Shown piece by piece: positions 1 through 12,426 of a DNA stretch of 64,000 nt. The stretch comes from Oxytricha trifallax (taxonomy: Eukaryota; Ciliophora; Spirotrichea; Sporadotrichida; Oxytrichidae): assembly GCA_000711775.1 (NCBI GenBank), contig ARYC01000359.1:62001-126000 (forward strand). The letters are read 5' to 3'. The number at the start of each line of letters is the position of its first letter. Within the stretch, counting starts at the first letter, position 1. Under the pieces are notes generated by a model. It had not been told where the DNA came from. It saw only the letters and a program-made list of their open reading frames with translations, and did not search any database. The translations under genes and the position numbers were made by a program.

Positions 1-429
1 AAAATAAATGTCTTGTTGTCTTTCTACATAAATAAAATTATAATCTCATTAATATTATGCCCATCAATGAAAGTATAATAAATTTGTTTAAATCTAATTT
101 ATTTCAATATAAAATATTTGGAGAAATAAGCTGTTATGGTTCTAAAGTAATCCTATTTTAAGATTAACTTTCTGTTTTTTTTTAATTTCATAAATATATC
201 GTAATTGAAATTTAATTTTGTTTTAATCTTGGATAGAAAATTAAAATTTTAAAATGAAATTAATAATTTCGAATAAAGAAAATAATTAAGATTAATTTAT
301 AAATTAAAGTTAAATCAATTACAAATATTTTTGCCAGATGCTTACCACATAAAAATAGATATTAAATTATTCCCATTTATATATGAAAATTCATAGATTA
401 TAAAGATATAATTAATTTTAATAAAACAA
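1..429. other. AT-rich leader, no gene seen
   Basis: Very AT-rich sequence with stops in all frames upstream of the first gene. I see no coding signal, repeat or RNA gene in it. Confidence 0.5.
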
Positions 430-3400
430 ATGAACTAGTAACTAAAGGCTAACCATTAAAAAGTGTACTTCAAACATTTAAATTTAACTGCTACATCTCC
501 ATCATTTGAACAACTAACTGCTTACTCAATAAAGAATTCTTAAACTTTATTCATTCATGCCTTCTAAGAGCTGCAATAGACACAAAATGATCTAAACTTT
601 AGTTGTTTAAATGGACAAAAATATGAGAATACTTGGGAAGTGAAAATAGCTGAAGAGTTGTGTATCTTTATCGATGATCTTGAAGCTGCTAATTTAGAAG
701 TAAAGTCTCAGTTATTTTATCCTACTCATGGGTTATCAAGTCTTTTGTAAATCACAAAATCTTCAGACGATGATTACTTAGATCCCCTTAATTTCATGAG
801 CAATCTCAAAAATATGACAATTTAAGTAGTTGAATCTTTGGAAGATTAACTTAGCATTTTCAAGTACAGCTAAACTGCAGATACAGACTAATTTTCTGAT
901 GAAAATCTCACTTTGACAACTTTGAAAAGATTGCTAACTAAATTTTAGCAAAAAAATTCAGTTAAATAAGCAAAGAAATGTCTTGATAAATACTTTGAAG
1001 AATGCATTTTAGAGATGCCCTCTATGATAAAGTTGTAAGTAGATTATGAAATTTATTAATGTATTGTTTGTATTAGTTTGAGAAGAATGTGGTTGTACCC
1101 AGAGTCAGATTAAAATCAAGAGAATGAAACAATTGAAAGCAAAACTTTAGATTAAATAAAGGAATTAGTCAAGCAGGACTATAAAGATAACCAAATCAAG
1201 TAGTTAATTAACTAACAATATCTTGAGTCTTTATTTGATTTGCAAATCAGTAATAGCAGCCTAGGGATTAACAAAGCAATAATTAATGATGATTATATAA
1301 GAAATGAAATGATTTCAACTATTACAGCATATTCCAATTAAGTTTAAGAGGTTAAAGATAGATAAGAAAAGATTTAGAATGGCAAGCTCCCATTCTGGGA
1401 AAAACTTCAATGTTTAATTTATATTTTTTCTATTTGTGAATGTCTTGATTAAGTTACTTATGAAGAATAACTGGTTGATCTCTCAGCATCTTTCTTCAAA
1501 TGTCAATAAGATATCACACAGTCGCTTACTCATTCATACTATCAAGACATCTTTTAATCTTTTGATCCAGACACAGATCTCTAGATTAATTCCACTTACT
1601 TGATACATGATAATTTGGATTTTAGAAGAGTTATGAATCATTATAATCGTGAGGTTCAGAAACTTTCAACACATTTTGATGATGTAAGTGTACAAGTTTA
1701 AGATGATAAGATATGGTTGAGTAATCAGACTGAAGGATTGATTAGTAGTCACTTGAAAAAGATGTGTAAGAAAACTGAGAAGTTTGCTGAAATTTCTTTT
1801 TATCAGGATAAACAACAATAATAATTGTAGAATTTTATAATTTTAATTTAATAGGTTTATCTCAGCAAAAGATAATATAATACTATATTTTTAATTTTTT
1901 ATATAAATTTAGTTTTATGGATGCTTACCTCTACTAGAAAACTTAAACTTGCCACTTATCAACCAGCTTTCTAGACTATCAATCTATTGAGAATGACTAC
2001 AAACTTCTACTACCATCAATACCTTCAACTTATAATATTCATGAACATCAAGACTATCAGTCTAGAAATTGTGCCAATTAATTAGTGGTTTTAGATTCTG
2101 ATTAATTGATAAGTTAGGTAATAGATTCACAAATTCAAGTTTATGTAACAAAGTAAACTAAGAGACTTGATACAAATCAGCATGAAAAGAATATAGAAGC
2201 AGATAGAGAATTTATTGATTCAATCGCTTTGTTACAGAGATACTTCGATGAAGATCATACTATTCTGACTCTGATAAATTAAAGATTTGGAGTAAAGTTT
2301 GATAAATCCGAAATAAGTTAATTTCTTATTCATGAAGATTCTTCTTATAGCTTAAATGATCTAATTCTTTACGAGATAAAGATTCTCAAGAATTAGAATC
2401 TACAAGCATTAGGAAATAATAAGCCAAGAGATGCACTGAATTTAATTTAAACTGATGATGAATCTTAATTTTCTTATCCTAATACTGAGAAGGACATTTT
2501 TGACATGGGTGAACTAAACTAATCCTTAAACTTTTTTACAAATCCCAAGAAGCCAAATAAACCAAACTAATGGCAAGAAGATGCTATTATGGAATCAGTT
2601 GTATCCAGCTAAAGTTAAATAAATAAAGATTTATAGAAGGAGGAAGATATTAATTTCTAAAGTGATCATTATTCATACTCAAGTTTCGAAGATGGACTAA
2701 AAACTAAGAACCAAGTATAGTAATAATTAAAGCCAATCTTTAGTTATCCTGCTCAACACAAATCAAACAATGCCCATGAGGAACAAAAAAGACCTAATTG
2801 TAAAAGAAAGCTTGAAGATATAATGCATGAATCCTCTAATACTTTTAGCAATAAATAAGAAAATGTTCAAAAAAGTAACTATTTTAATTAGTAAACTAAA
2901 CGTATCAAGCCCAATTACTTTGGCTCTTATTCATTAGTACTCTAACCAAAACTATTCGATGATTAAAAATAGCAGAAGCAAATGGACTTTTCAAAGCAGA
3001 GTTCTGAGTCATCATAAGATGAAGATAATTACCATATTTCAAACAAAAGCTTGCTAATGAACAAGTTGTTAGAGCAAAAGGAAAGAACTTATTAACAGTA
3101 ATAGCAAATAATGCAGTCGTTTAGATAGTCTCCTTAGCATTCACTTTAAGGTAGTTCGTTGTGTGATTTGTTTATCAGCAACAAACAAAAGCAAAAAGAC
3201 CAAAGTGAAAGTATCAATCCAAAGATAAATCTCAGAGATTAATATGGCTAAAACAAATCAAATCTAGATTTCGAAGGATTGAAGAAGTTTCAATATAAAC
3301 AAGATCATAAATAAGGATATGATTATACCATAATGGAAGATTTTTGTGAAGATTAAGATACTGAGACCTCTTTTTAAAGCACAAATTAAATTCCTTAATT

Positions 3401-4520
3401 TAATCAAAGAAAAAACTTGCAGCAATAAATTATCAATCCCAATTTCATGAAGCACTTAAACTACAACCACACACATCTAGAAGAGGAGAAATTTATGAAT
3501 AACCCAATCAAGGTTTCAAGCATAAACGACTTCTAGTAGTAATATAAAACTTAGAATCAAAACTAAAGAGTCGATTTTCTCAAGTAAAATGGACAGTAAA
3601 ATTAGCACTTTTAGCCACAATTCTAGAGAAATGACACGATGTAGAGCTTAAACAGACAATCCGACTCTTCAGATAGTTTCACATTAACTCGTTATAATAC
3701 TTTTGGAAAGATTTATGAACCTTATGAAGAACCAATCCAGAGACTTGCTTAACAGACTAAACTATAAAGAGAAGGGAGAATTAACAACGTGTCAGGTAAA
3801 TTTAGTAATTTGAGACCCAACTATTTTGATCTTATGAAAAAAGGAACTCTTCATTAAAACAGGAGCAACTCTTGTCTCTCAAGTTTTACTAACAATAACT
3901 TTTCAACAAAGAGCTTGATTTCAAACAACTAGTCTAACAATGCTTTTGGAAATTTTAGCAATTATGGTTCTATTTTCTAGAATAACTTGCAACAACAAAG
4001 AAATCCTGAGTTTGCTTATGCCTAAAATTTGAATCAACATCAAAGTTTTGGATTGAATATTACTCAAGATTATCCAATTTATGAAATATATAATAAAATT
4101 AAATTAATTTTTAGGAAAACATCATAATGATATCAAGAATAAATCTTTTTTGAAATGGAATAAAATTTATATAAGTTTCTTAATGTTTACATTTTTATCT
4201 CTTTTGAAGTGCTTAAATACAGAGTTTAATAATTGTTCACATTTATATTCACATTGAAAATTTAGTTTAAATCATTTACTCTAAATTATGGATTGATTGA
4301 TCTAAAACAAAATATAAAGCGAATTATAGATTTTCACATATTCATATATTTTATCTAACACTAAATGACATTAATTTGTAGTTATAGTAATTAACCTAAC
4401 AACTATCATGAAAATTTTGGATAAAACTAGTTCAGTGACAATTCTGATAGAAATGGAGCAATTCAAAACTTCAAAAGAATTATGGACTCGTTTAAACACC
4501 ACCCTAAGAGATTCAAATGA
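430..4520 (+). CDS. N/Q-rich protein of unknown function, about 1216 aa
   Basis: An open frame begins at ATG 430 and ends at TGA 4518-4520, with TAA and TAG read as Gln. Two introns fit GT..AG: 1035-1076 (42 nt) and 1827-1912 (86 nt). One IES, 4070-4381, must be removed; the summed exons are then an exact multiple of three. The N-terminal 470 residues are mixed helical sequence. The rest is low-complexity, rich in Asn, Gln, Ser, Lys and Phe, with no domain I recognise. No membrane segment or signal peptide is visible. The next gene lies 208 bp downstream on the same strand. The continuous frame through 2.1 kb of low-complexity sequence without any TGA is the main evidence that it is real. Function is not assigned. 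Confidence 0.7.
4070..4381. other. IES, pointer TTAT
   Basis: A 312-bp AT-rich segment in the N/Q-rich gene. TTAT occurs at 4070 and 4382; joining at it reads ...QDYSNQPNNY in frame. The segment has an in-frame TGA and no GT..AG borders that fit. Confidence 0.65.
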
Positions 4521-4728
4521 TTCATTCATATAATGGCTATATAATTATATATATTAAATCTAGTAATAACTTATCATTAAATTAATAGTAAAAGTGCATT
4601 ATTTACATGTAAAATTTCATTCTAAAACAATGATTAAATATTAAGGCTTGATATTGTTGACTATAAGACCTTTCAGAAAATATTTATTGATAATTTAAAT
4701 AATCAAACAAACTATAAAATTGCGGTAA

Positions 4729-7700
4729 ATGGAATCGAGATATAGCGGTGCAGCAAATAACAACTTCTCTTCTAGTTAGAACGAATTAGAGGAAGCTCCA
4801 GAATTTCTTAAGGGGCCTGATCTTTCAAATAAGACAAACATTAGAAGACCCCCTTGTCCTACTATTAACTCAGATGAAATGAGCATTGAATTTATGCAAA
4901 TAGATGTTGACTACTACACTGACTTTACACCAGGTAAGCATCTAAATTTTTCAGAGATGACAATTAAATTTCAGTTTATTATTTACTCCTAATGAACTTA
5001 AACTCATTCAACTTTTGTTATAGAATACGTAAAGAGACCAGATCAAAATGAGACTTGCGTGATAAGAATGTTTGGTATAACTTAAGCTGGTAATTCGGTG
5101 GTAGCTCATGTGCACAATTTCACTCCTTATTTCTATGTTGAAGTTGATACTCGCAAACTTGCTTAACCTTTAACTCCTCAAGACTTAATGAGTATCAAGT
5201 CTGACCTTAACAACTGGAACAAAGGCCAAGAGTGCATTAGATCCATCGAATTAACACAAAAATCTTCAGTTATGCATTATCAAGAAAAGAAGAACACTTT
5301 CTTAAAGATCTATACTACTCTGCCAAAATATGTCAATTAACTCAGATCTGTATTTGAAAACGGAAGCTACAGCTATAAATCGCAACATTGTTTCTAGCAT
5401 GTCACTTTTGAGTCTAATTTACCTTATGCTTTGAGATTTATGATTGATAACGAAGTGGTTGGTATGTCTTGGATTAAAGTGAACGCTGGCAATTATGCTG
5501 TGAGACCAAGAAATTTAAGAAAAAGTAATGCCTAAATTGAAATTGATGTCGAAAATTTCAATCATGTTGAGTGCTTACCATGTGAAGGAGACTACTCTAA
5601 TATTGCTCCTCTAAGAATCTTGTCTTTTGATATTGAATGCTCAGCTGATAAAGGCAGGTTTCCATAACCTCAACTTGATCCCATCATTCAAATTGCTAAC
5701 ATTCAAAAATAATTAAAAATTTAATTATTATACTGATAATAATTGACTTTAGATTGTGAAAATCCATGGAGAAAAAGAACCATTCGTCAGAAATGTTTTT
5801 ACTTTAAAAGAATGCGCTCCAATTGTAGGATCTCAAGTTAGTTCTTATCAAAGAGAAGAGGAGATGTTAAGAGCATGGAAAGATTTTCTTGTTGAAGTTG
5901 ACCCCGATATCATAACTGGGTATAATATTGTGGGAATATATAGCGTTTGATAATATGACTTAAAATTAGATTAATTAAATTTCAAAATAATGACAGTTAT
6001 CAAATCTAAAACGACTAAAATTAAAAAATTAAATGATTCTACGGTAGATTCCGCAAATTAATATGGATTTATTATTGATAATATTCTTGAATAAGCTTAG
6101 GAATCAAGCAAGATATATTGATATTGAATTTACTCCAAAAACATTATAATGGGTTTATCTTTAATGGTGGATGAGATTAATTAATTATAGAAACATCAAT
6201 CATAATCTAAAGCTTAAATGCTTTCTATAATGGGTATAAATGAAAGAGGGTTGGGGCATTTTAATAACTTTATCTGAAAAAAATATAATATTAATTATCT
6301 TTTAATAGTTTAATTATTCCAAATCAAATGTATTTCTACAATATTGTAAACTTTGACTTCCCCTACATAATCAACAGAGCAATTGCCCTTCACATGAATA
6401 AATTTGCACATTTTGGTCGTATTCTTGGTGTTGAATCAAGAATTAAAGCTTAGTGTAATTAATTAAATTCTATTTTTATTAGCTAACACCTTTTCTTCCA
6501 AGGCACTAGGTACAAGAGAGACGAAAGATATCAACATCGATGGTAGAGTGTAATTTGATATGCTCTAAGTAATTTTAAGAGAACATAAACTCCGTAGTTA
6601 TACTTTGAACTCAGTCAGTGCACAGTTCTTAGGTGAGCAAAAAGAAGATGTTCCACATACTATTATCAGTGATTTGCAAAATGGAACTGAATACACAAGG
6701 CGCAGATTGGCTGTGTATTGCCTGAAAGATGCCTATCTACCTCTAAGATTGATGGAAAAACTTATGTGTTTATTCAATCTTACTGAGATGTCTAGAGTTA
6801 CAGGTGTACCGATTAGTTTCTTATTCACAAGAGGTCAGTAGATTAAGGTCGCATCACAGCTATTGTTTAATAAAAAATAAATAAGATATTGAATTTTAAT
6901 ATTACAAAATCATTAGAGTTATATACAGAAAGGCTAAAGAATACGATTTGATTATTCCTGTAGACAAAACAGCGGCAATGGAAGGAAAATATGAGGGAGC
7001 AGTGGTTATAGAACCCACTAGAGGCTTTTATACGGATCCAGTAGCAACATTGGATTTTGCTTCTTTGTATCCATCAATTATGATGGCTCATAACTTGTGC
7101 TACTCTTCTTTAATCCCAGCTCATGAAATTGGGAAGCATCCATTGGAAAACTATATTAAAACACCAAATGGGGATTATTTTATGAAGTAATCTGTCAAGA
7201 AAGGACTATTACCTATGATTCTAGAAGAACTTTTAGCTGCTCGTAAGAGAGCAAGACAAGAATTAGCCAAGACTACTGATCCTTTCCAAAAGGCCGTGCT
7301 CGATGGTAGATAACTAGCCCTTAAAATCTCAGCTAATTCTGTGTATGGATTTACAGGAGCTTAAGTTGGGCAACTCCCCTGCCTTGCAATTTCATCTAGC
7401 GTCACCTCTTATGGGAGAGAAATGATTGAAGCCACTCGAGCCTATGTTCTATAAAAGTATAACAAAGAGAATGGCTATGAATTCGACAGTCAGGTTATCT
7501 ATGGTGATACTGATTCAGTTATGGTAAAGTTTGGAGTTAAGAGTATTCAAGAGGCTATGAAACTAGGTCAAGAAGCAGCTAATTATGTAACTCAGTTTTT
7601 CTAGTAACCAATCAAGCTGGAGTTTGAAAAGGTCTACTGTCCTTATCTTCTCATGAATAAAAAGAGGTATGCAGGATTACTTTGGACTAAACCTGAAAAA

Positions 7701-8744
7701 TTCGATAAAATGGATTGTAAAGGTATTGAAACTGTAAGAAGAGATAACTGCGGTATTGTCAAGGAAGCTGTTTAAAGTGCTCTTAATATGCTCTTATAAG
7801 TGATTATTAAATATTTTGTTAATTAAGAAATTTTTTATATTTTAATCGAGCAAGATGCTGAAAAGGCGTTAGACTACTGCAAAGGTATAGTCAGTGATTT
7901 GTTGCAAAACAGAATTGATTTATCTTTATTGGTCATTACCAAAGGACTTGGTAAAAAGACTGCCAAACCAGAGACAGATGCCAATAAACCCCAGGGTTCA
8001 GCTAATGGCTAATATCATGGTAAGCAAGCTCATGTAGAATTAGCAGAGCGCATGCGCAAGCGTGACGAGGCATCTGCTCCATCTTAAGGTGATAGAGTAG
8101 CTTATGTTATGGTTAAAGGAGCCAAGGGATCAAAAGGATACGAAAAATCAGAGGATCCACTCTATGTACTTCAACACAACTTGCCCATAGATTTCTAATT
8201 CTATTTGGATCACTAGATTAAACTCCCACTGCTCAGATTGTTTGAACCTATATACAAGGATGCTGAGAAGATGCTGTTCTCTGGAGAACATACTAGAAGC
8301 ATATTCGTGCCTAAGGTATCTGCTTCATAAGGACTTGGTAAATTTACAGTTGCATCGAGGCAATTTTATAATAATTTTAAATATATTTCAATTTTTGTAA
8401 GTTTAAATGTTATTTTTAGAATGCTTGGGATGCAAGACAGTTTTGCCTAAATCAGAATAAGACTGTGTTTGCAACAACTGCAAACCAAAGAAAAAGTAAA
8501 TTTACATAGAAAGAAAGTAAGAATCGAATCTCTATGAGAAAGCTTATGCCGACCTTTGGGTTCAGTGCTAGAGATGCCAAGGATCACTTCATGAGGATAT
8601 TTAATTAGATATATATTCACAAAATACAATAATTTTAATATTTTGTGCTCAAGCAGAGACTGCCCTATTTTCTATAGAAGACTTAAAGCAAAGAAAAACT
8701 TGGAGGAGAATCAAGAAATACTAACTGGATTCCTAGACTGGTGA
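4729..8744 (+). CDS. POLD1: DNA polymerase delta catalytic subunit (family B), about 1078 aa
   Basis: Replicative polymerase with 3'-5' exonuclease. After removal of introns and IESs the protein is close to the usual length (about 1100 aa). Landmarks in order: exonuclease motif around [25 protein letters not shown]; the delta-specific [14 protein letters not shown]; polymerase motif [17 protein letters not shown]; the motif [11 protein letters not shown] with its catalytic aspartates; the C-terminal zinc modules (CLGC..CNNC, then CQRC..CSSRDC). The second cluster holds the iron-sulfur or zinc CysB ligands. Introns: 4934-5023, 6455-6482 (28 nt), 6865-6916 (could instead be a short IES), 7800-7850. 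Four IESs: 5701-5752, 5924-6339, 8363-8411, 8597-8637. The start was chosen as the first ATG of the open frame. It is expected to be nuclear and to be expressed from the macronucleus only after IES removal. Confidence 0.95.
5701..5752. other. IES, pointer ATT
   Basis: 52 bp between IQIANI and VKIHGEKEP of polymerase delta. ATT is repeated at 5701 and 5753. There is no GT donor and a TGA lies inside; removal matches the family alignment exactly. Confidence 0.85.
5924..6339. other. IES, pointer AATATTGT
   Basis: 416 bp splitting the conserved [11 protein letters not shown] exonuclease motif of polymerase delta. The 8-bp pointer AATATTGT occurs at 5924 and 6340, and joining at it restores the motif. 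Confidence 0.93.
8363..8411. other. IES, pointer ATTTT
   Basis: 49 bp before the first C-terminal cysteine module of polymerase delta. ATTTT at 8363 and 8412; the joined frame reads [11 protein letters not shown]. Confidence 0.8.
8597..8637. other. IES, pointer ATATTT
   Basis: 41 bp inside the last cysteine module of polymerase delta. ATATTT at 8597 and 8638; the join reads [15 protein letters not shown], matching the family. Confidence 0.88.
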
Positions 8745-9025
8745 AAAAGCTTCACAAACAAATCTAATTTTAATAACTTATTTTTACAAATCAAAGAAGT
8801 TTTTATATCTGTGGAATTAACAGGTTTAAGTACAATTTGCAACTTACGAGTATTTTATTTACAGTTTTTAAATTTAAGATTTTTATTTTCACTTATGTAT
8901 ACTAAATAAATCAATAAATTATAAATAACAAAGCAAAATATTTGAAATTATGTAAATCTATTCCTTTATAAGATTAAATTGAGAAATTAAATTATAAAAA
9001 CAGGGAGAATCATTGACGTAATAAA

Positions 9026-10096
9026 ATGCTGAAAATCCTGCTGGAGTGTTTCACTCTTTTCATCATACTTCTCTACTCCGTTCTATCTACATTCTACCTA
9101 ATATCCCAATTATTGCTAAACTTGGCTTTTTTGGTTTTCATAATCCCTAATTCTCCCTCTTCCCGCTTGCTTTTGGATGTGTGGAACTTCATTCTGGGTA
9201 TTGCAATAACCCTAGGTCACTATTATTTCATTTTGATTTGCATGACAGCCACCAGGAAACTCACTAAACTCTCTGATAAGCTATTTAAACACACCCTCCC
9301 AGGCTACCTTAAAATTAAAAGTTTCAGTAAAAACGCAAGGATTATCAGTTTATTCGTTCATTTTATATAAATTGTGTATATGATGCAGATATTAAAGAGC
9401 TATTGGGATCCCAAACAGAAAAGTATATCATCAGGCAATAATAAAAGTGGGAATAATTAGAGTGAATTAACTGAGGAATATGATTAAATTAGCAAATACA
9501 TTATTGGATGCTTGATTTGGATAAATGTTGGACAATTTGTTAATTAAGTACTGGTTACTTTTAATGGCATGATACTTATGGCTTTTTACCTTGCTTTTCA
9601 GTAATAACTAAAATTGATTTATAATTATTTATAGGACACTTGGTTGTTGTGGACCAGAAGACACCTATGATGAAATAGATGAAACAAATGAGAGCTAACC
9701 AGAGGATATATTTCAATTTCTAGAGACTAGAATAGAAGAACTTAAATTTAAGTATAAAAACCTATAACGCCGATTTGCCAAGAAAAACAAGACTATCTCA
9801 AAAATTCTATATATTTATAAATGTGCATTATATGCTTTGAGGAGTTCCATGCTGACACCGAGGTAATCTAATTGTAATGCAATTAAAATCACATCTATCA
9901 TTAAAAATGCTTGCTTGAATGGCTTGAAAAGAATAAGAGCTGCCCATTATGTAGGAAGGAAATCACTCATTCTCTACCTAGGAAGCGATAGTAAAACACA
10001 TAAGCATCATCAATGGATGTTTCTGATTTGGAGATGTAAAGATAGAGTAGTTAAGACGAGGAAGCCTAATTATATCAATAGTAATTATAATCATGA
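9026..10096 (+). CDS. Multi-pass membrane RING-H2 protein (likely E3 ubiquitin ligase)
   Basis: The N-terminal 115 residues hold two or three hydrophobic helices; another hydrophobic stretch lies near residues 165-195. A 34-nt intron fits at 9601-9634. The C-terminal part carries a clear RING-H2 finger with CALC, a CNQNH pair, YHQKC and SCPLC in canonical order, then a Gln/Ser-rich tail ending at TGA 10094. Such proteins recruit E2 enzymes and ubiquitinate substrates at membranes. Between the first and second cysteine of the finger the DNA has two extra bases (TTATATGC where TTATGC is needed), so the genomic frame shifts there. This could be an assembly error, a real lesion or recoding. No IES was found. 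The role is inferred from the domain. Confidence 0.75.
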
Positions 10097-10191
10097 GGTA
10101 TTAATAGTGATAGTTATATTTATTGAAAATAGTTAATCAGTTATTCATAATTTCAAATAATTCATTGTGTCAATAGCTTTTATTGTAAATA

Positions 10192-12060
10192 TCATTTCTG
10201 ATCGATACTAGCCAGAAATTGTTGCTTTGCACATTTCTACTGTTCATAATCCTTGAGTTACTTCTCAACTTTTATCAATTCTCGCATCAATTGCCTCTAA
10301 TCTATGTTCAAACTTTCTAGATTTATTTGTTGTTTCCAACGACCACCGCCACCTCTGCCTTTGCCCTTGAGGCCCAGTTTATCTCTCAGTGATCTTTTTA
10401 ACTTGATTAAATGTCTGATATCTCTCTGGAGTTTAATTTTCCCGGTTTAAGGCGCTTGATATTACGAAGCTGATATTTACTTACAATCATTAGATTAGTC
10501 ATCTGAGTTATTCTCATCTCCGTAATCATCAAATATACCGTTGTAACTTAGCTTAGGCTACTTTTAAATTTTTGGTTTTTAATAGCTACTTTTGCTTATT
10601 TCTTCTTTTTTTAAACAAATGAATGGTTAGAACTCCGATTACATGGAATTATTATTTGAGTTTACAAATCTCTAACTTTCCTAATCTTAAAGATCCATAA
10701 GAAAGTTGAAACTTTTACTTTATTAACCTTCTTCTTCTGGATTTGTAATGTGACTACGACTTTTTATCTATTCAATTAATTCTAACTTCCTAAATCTTCT
10801 CTGTAGTATGACTTATTCATCAGTAGAGTGCGTATGATTAAGTTCAAATTTATTGAGTTGATAGTAATCTGAATCATCTCTTTTTGAATATTCTAATCGG
10901 AACATACAATTGCCTGGATGTGAATCCATTTCATTTAAGTGAAAGGCTTCCTGGGATTTTCTGCAAATTATGTCAACGATAGACATTAAATTCTTGGAAA
11001 AACCCTGGAAACTTATCATAGTGTTGAAACCAAGTTGCTGGCATCGGTCTTAAATCTCTTCGAATAATTCATTTGGAAATTTTATCTTTAAGGAATGCAA
11101 ACGGAAATAATTCACTTAGTCGCTTAACAAAAGCTTCTCTGATTAGTTGTTCTATAAAATAAATGTTAAAAGATTTTAAATATTCTTACTTACTACAATT
11201 GATAAGATGCTAGGACAAATATTCTCTGAATATTTCATGTAATTTCTTAATTTCCTGGTTTCATCTGTCTCCATCTACTATGTCTAGCTCATTTCACTTT
11301 TACTGATTTGTTGTTACTTTGATGTTTAACTAACAATATATGGCTACTATTAAGATATTCGGGTGTGTTAGTTCTACTCTTACTTGACTTTATTTTTATA
11401 AAGAGGATCATTTTCATTTTTAATTAACCTAGGTCGACCTCTTCGAGATTTAGTTGCTAATACTGGCTCTGAAAGTTGTGGTACTTGGGGTATTTAAGAA
11501 TTGTATATTTATTTCTAGTTTTAGGGATTGAATTAATTCACCTAATAAGTTGGGGTGAATTGGGATAATTATGATTAAGGCGCAATTTAACTCAGTAAAT
11601 TTGAATCTAGATGACTTATTTGAGAGTTTAATATTTGTGGTGTTTAGTTGTAGATTTTAGGTATATCTTGATATTAAGGGATATACTAAGATAAAGGCTC
11701 TTGTTTCATTTATTATTCGTATTAAAATTGCTGTTACTAAATTATCTATCTTGGTATTAAAATTTCATCTTCAATCATATTTTAAGATTCTTGTGTTACC
11801 GCTGCCTGCATCATCACTTATTTTTATGACTTATTATTAGCCATAGCTGTACTTCCTGCTTTCCTCGACAACTCAAGTTTGTCATTATTTTAAATAGTTT
11901 TCACATCCAAGATTAAACTTCCATCACATCTCAATCTGAAATCATTGGGATTATCCTCAATATCCAGTGTCTAAAATATATCTCATATAAGTGATTGGAC
12001 ATTCTTATGATTTGGGTTACTGTTAAGGTCTAAATTGAAGAGTACCCTCTCATCCTCCAT
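10192..12060 (-). CDS. AT-hook-containing protein of unknown function, 598 aa
   Basis: The frame runs from ATG at 12060 to TGA at 10192-10194. Two introns: 11971-12000 (30 nt, holding the only in-frame TGA) and 11152-11193 (42 nt). The Gln-rich middle contains SRRGRPRLIK, an AT-hook-like minor-groove DNA-binding motif; a second basic Gly-rich stretch KGKGRGGGRWK lies near the C-terminus. Residues around 250-400 form a mixed hydrophobic region that may be a folded domain, which I do not recognise. The 30-nt segment was treated as an intron because it has GT..AG ends and its removal keeps phase. Likely nuclear. No IES. It is tail-to-tail with the RING gene, 95 bp apart. Confidence 0.65.
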
Positions 12061-12426
12061 AGTAGGTATACCTCCTATAGATACCCTTATAGTGGAGGAG
12101 TTTACTAAATATTATTGCATTTATTATTAGTTGTTAATAGAAGACTAATTTGTTTACAAAGTGTCTGTAATGTTTATCATAATTTCGTGTTTTCTTGCAG
12201 GTAATGTTCAGTTAAAAGATTCTTGGGATGTACTGGTTTTTTTTATTTCCAAAAGTTGAGGTATTAAAATTAAAAGTTCAGTGAGGTTGAAAAATCTTAA
12301 ATATTTTAATTATTGACTTAAAATATTCACCTATTAATTTAATAAATAAAATTATTCTCAAGTCAATAATGGTCCATTAAATTGTAAATAAAGGAATTAA
12401 AATCTAATATATTAATGAATTTCTAA
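12061..12426. other. Intergenic, nothing seen
   Basis: 366 bp of AT-rich sequence between the 5' end of the AT-hook gene and the 3' end of the mannosidase gene. No open frame, repeat or RNA gene is evident. Confidence 0.4.

Noticed and set aside
7800-7850. Polymerase delta 51-nt segment as an IES
   Set aside because: It has proper GT..AG ends and no suitable pointer, and removal gives the expected LLQQDAEKAL, so it was called an intron.
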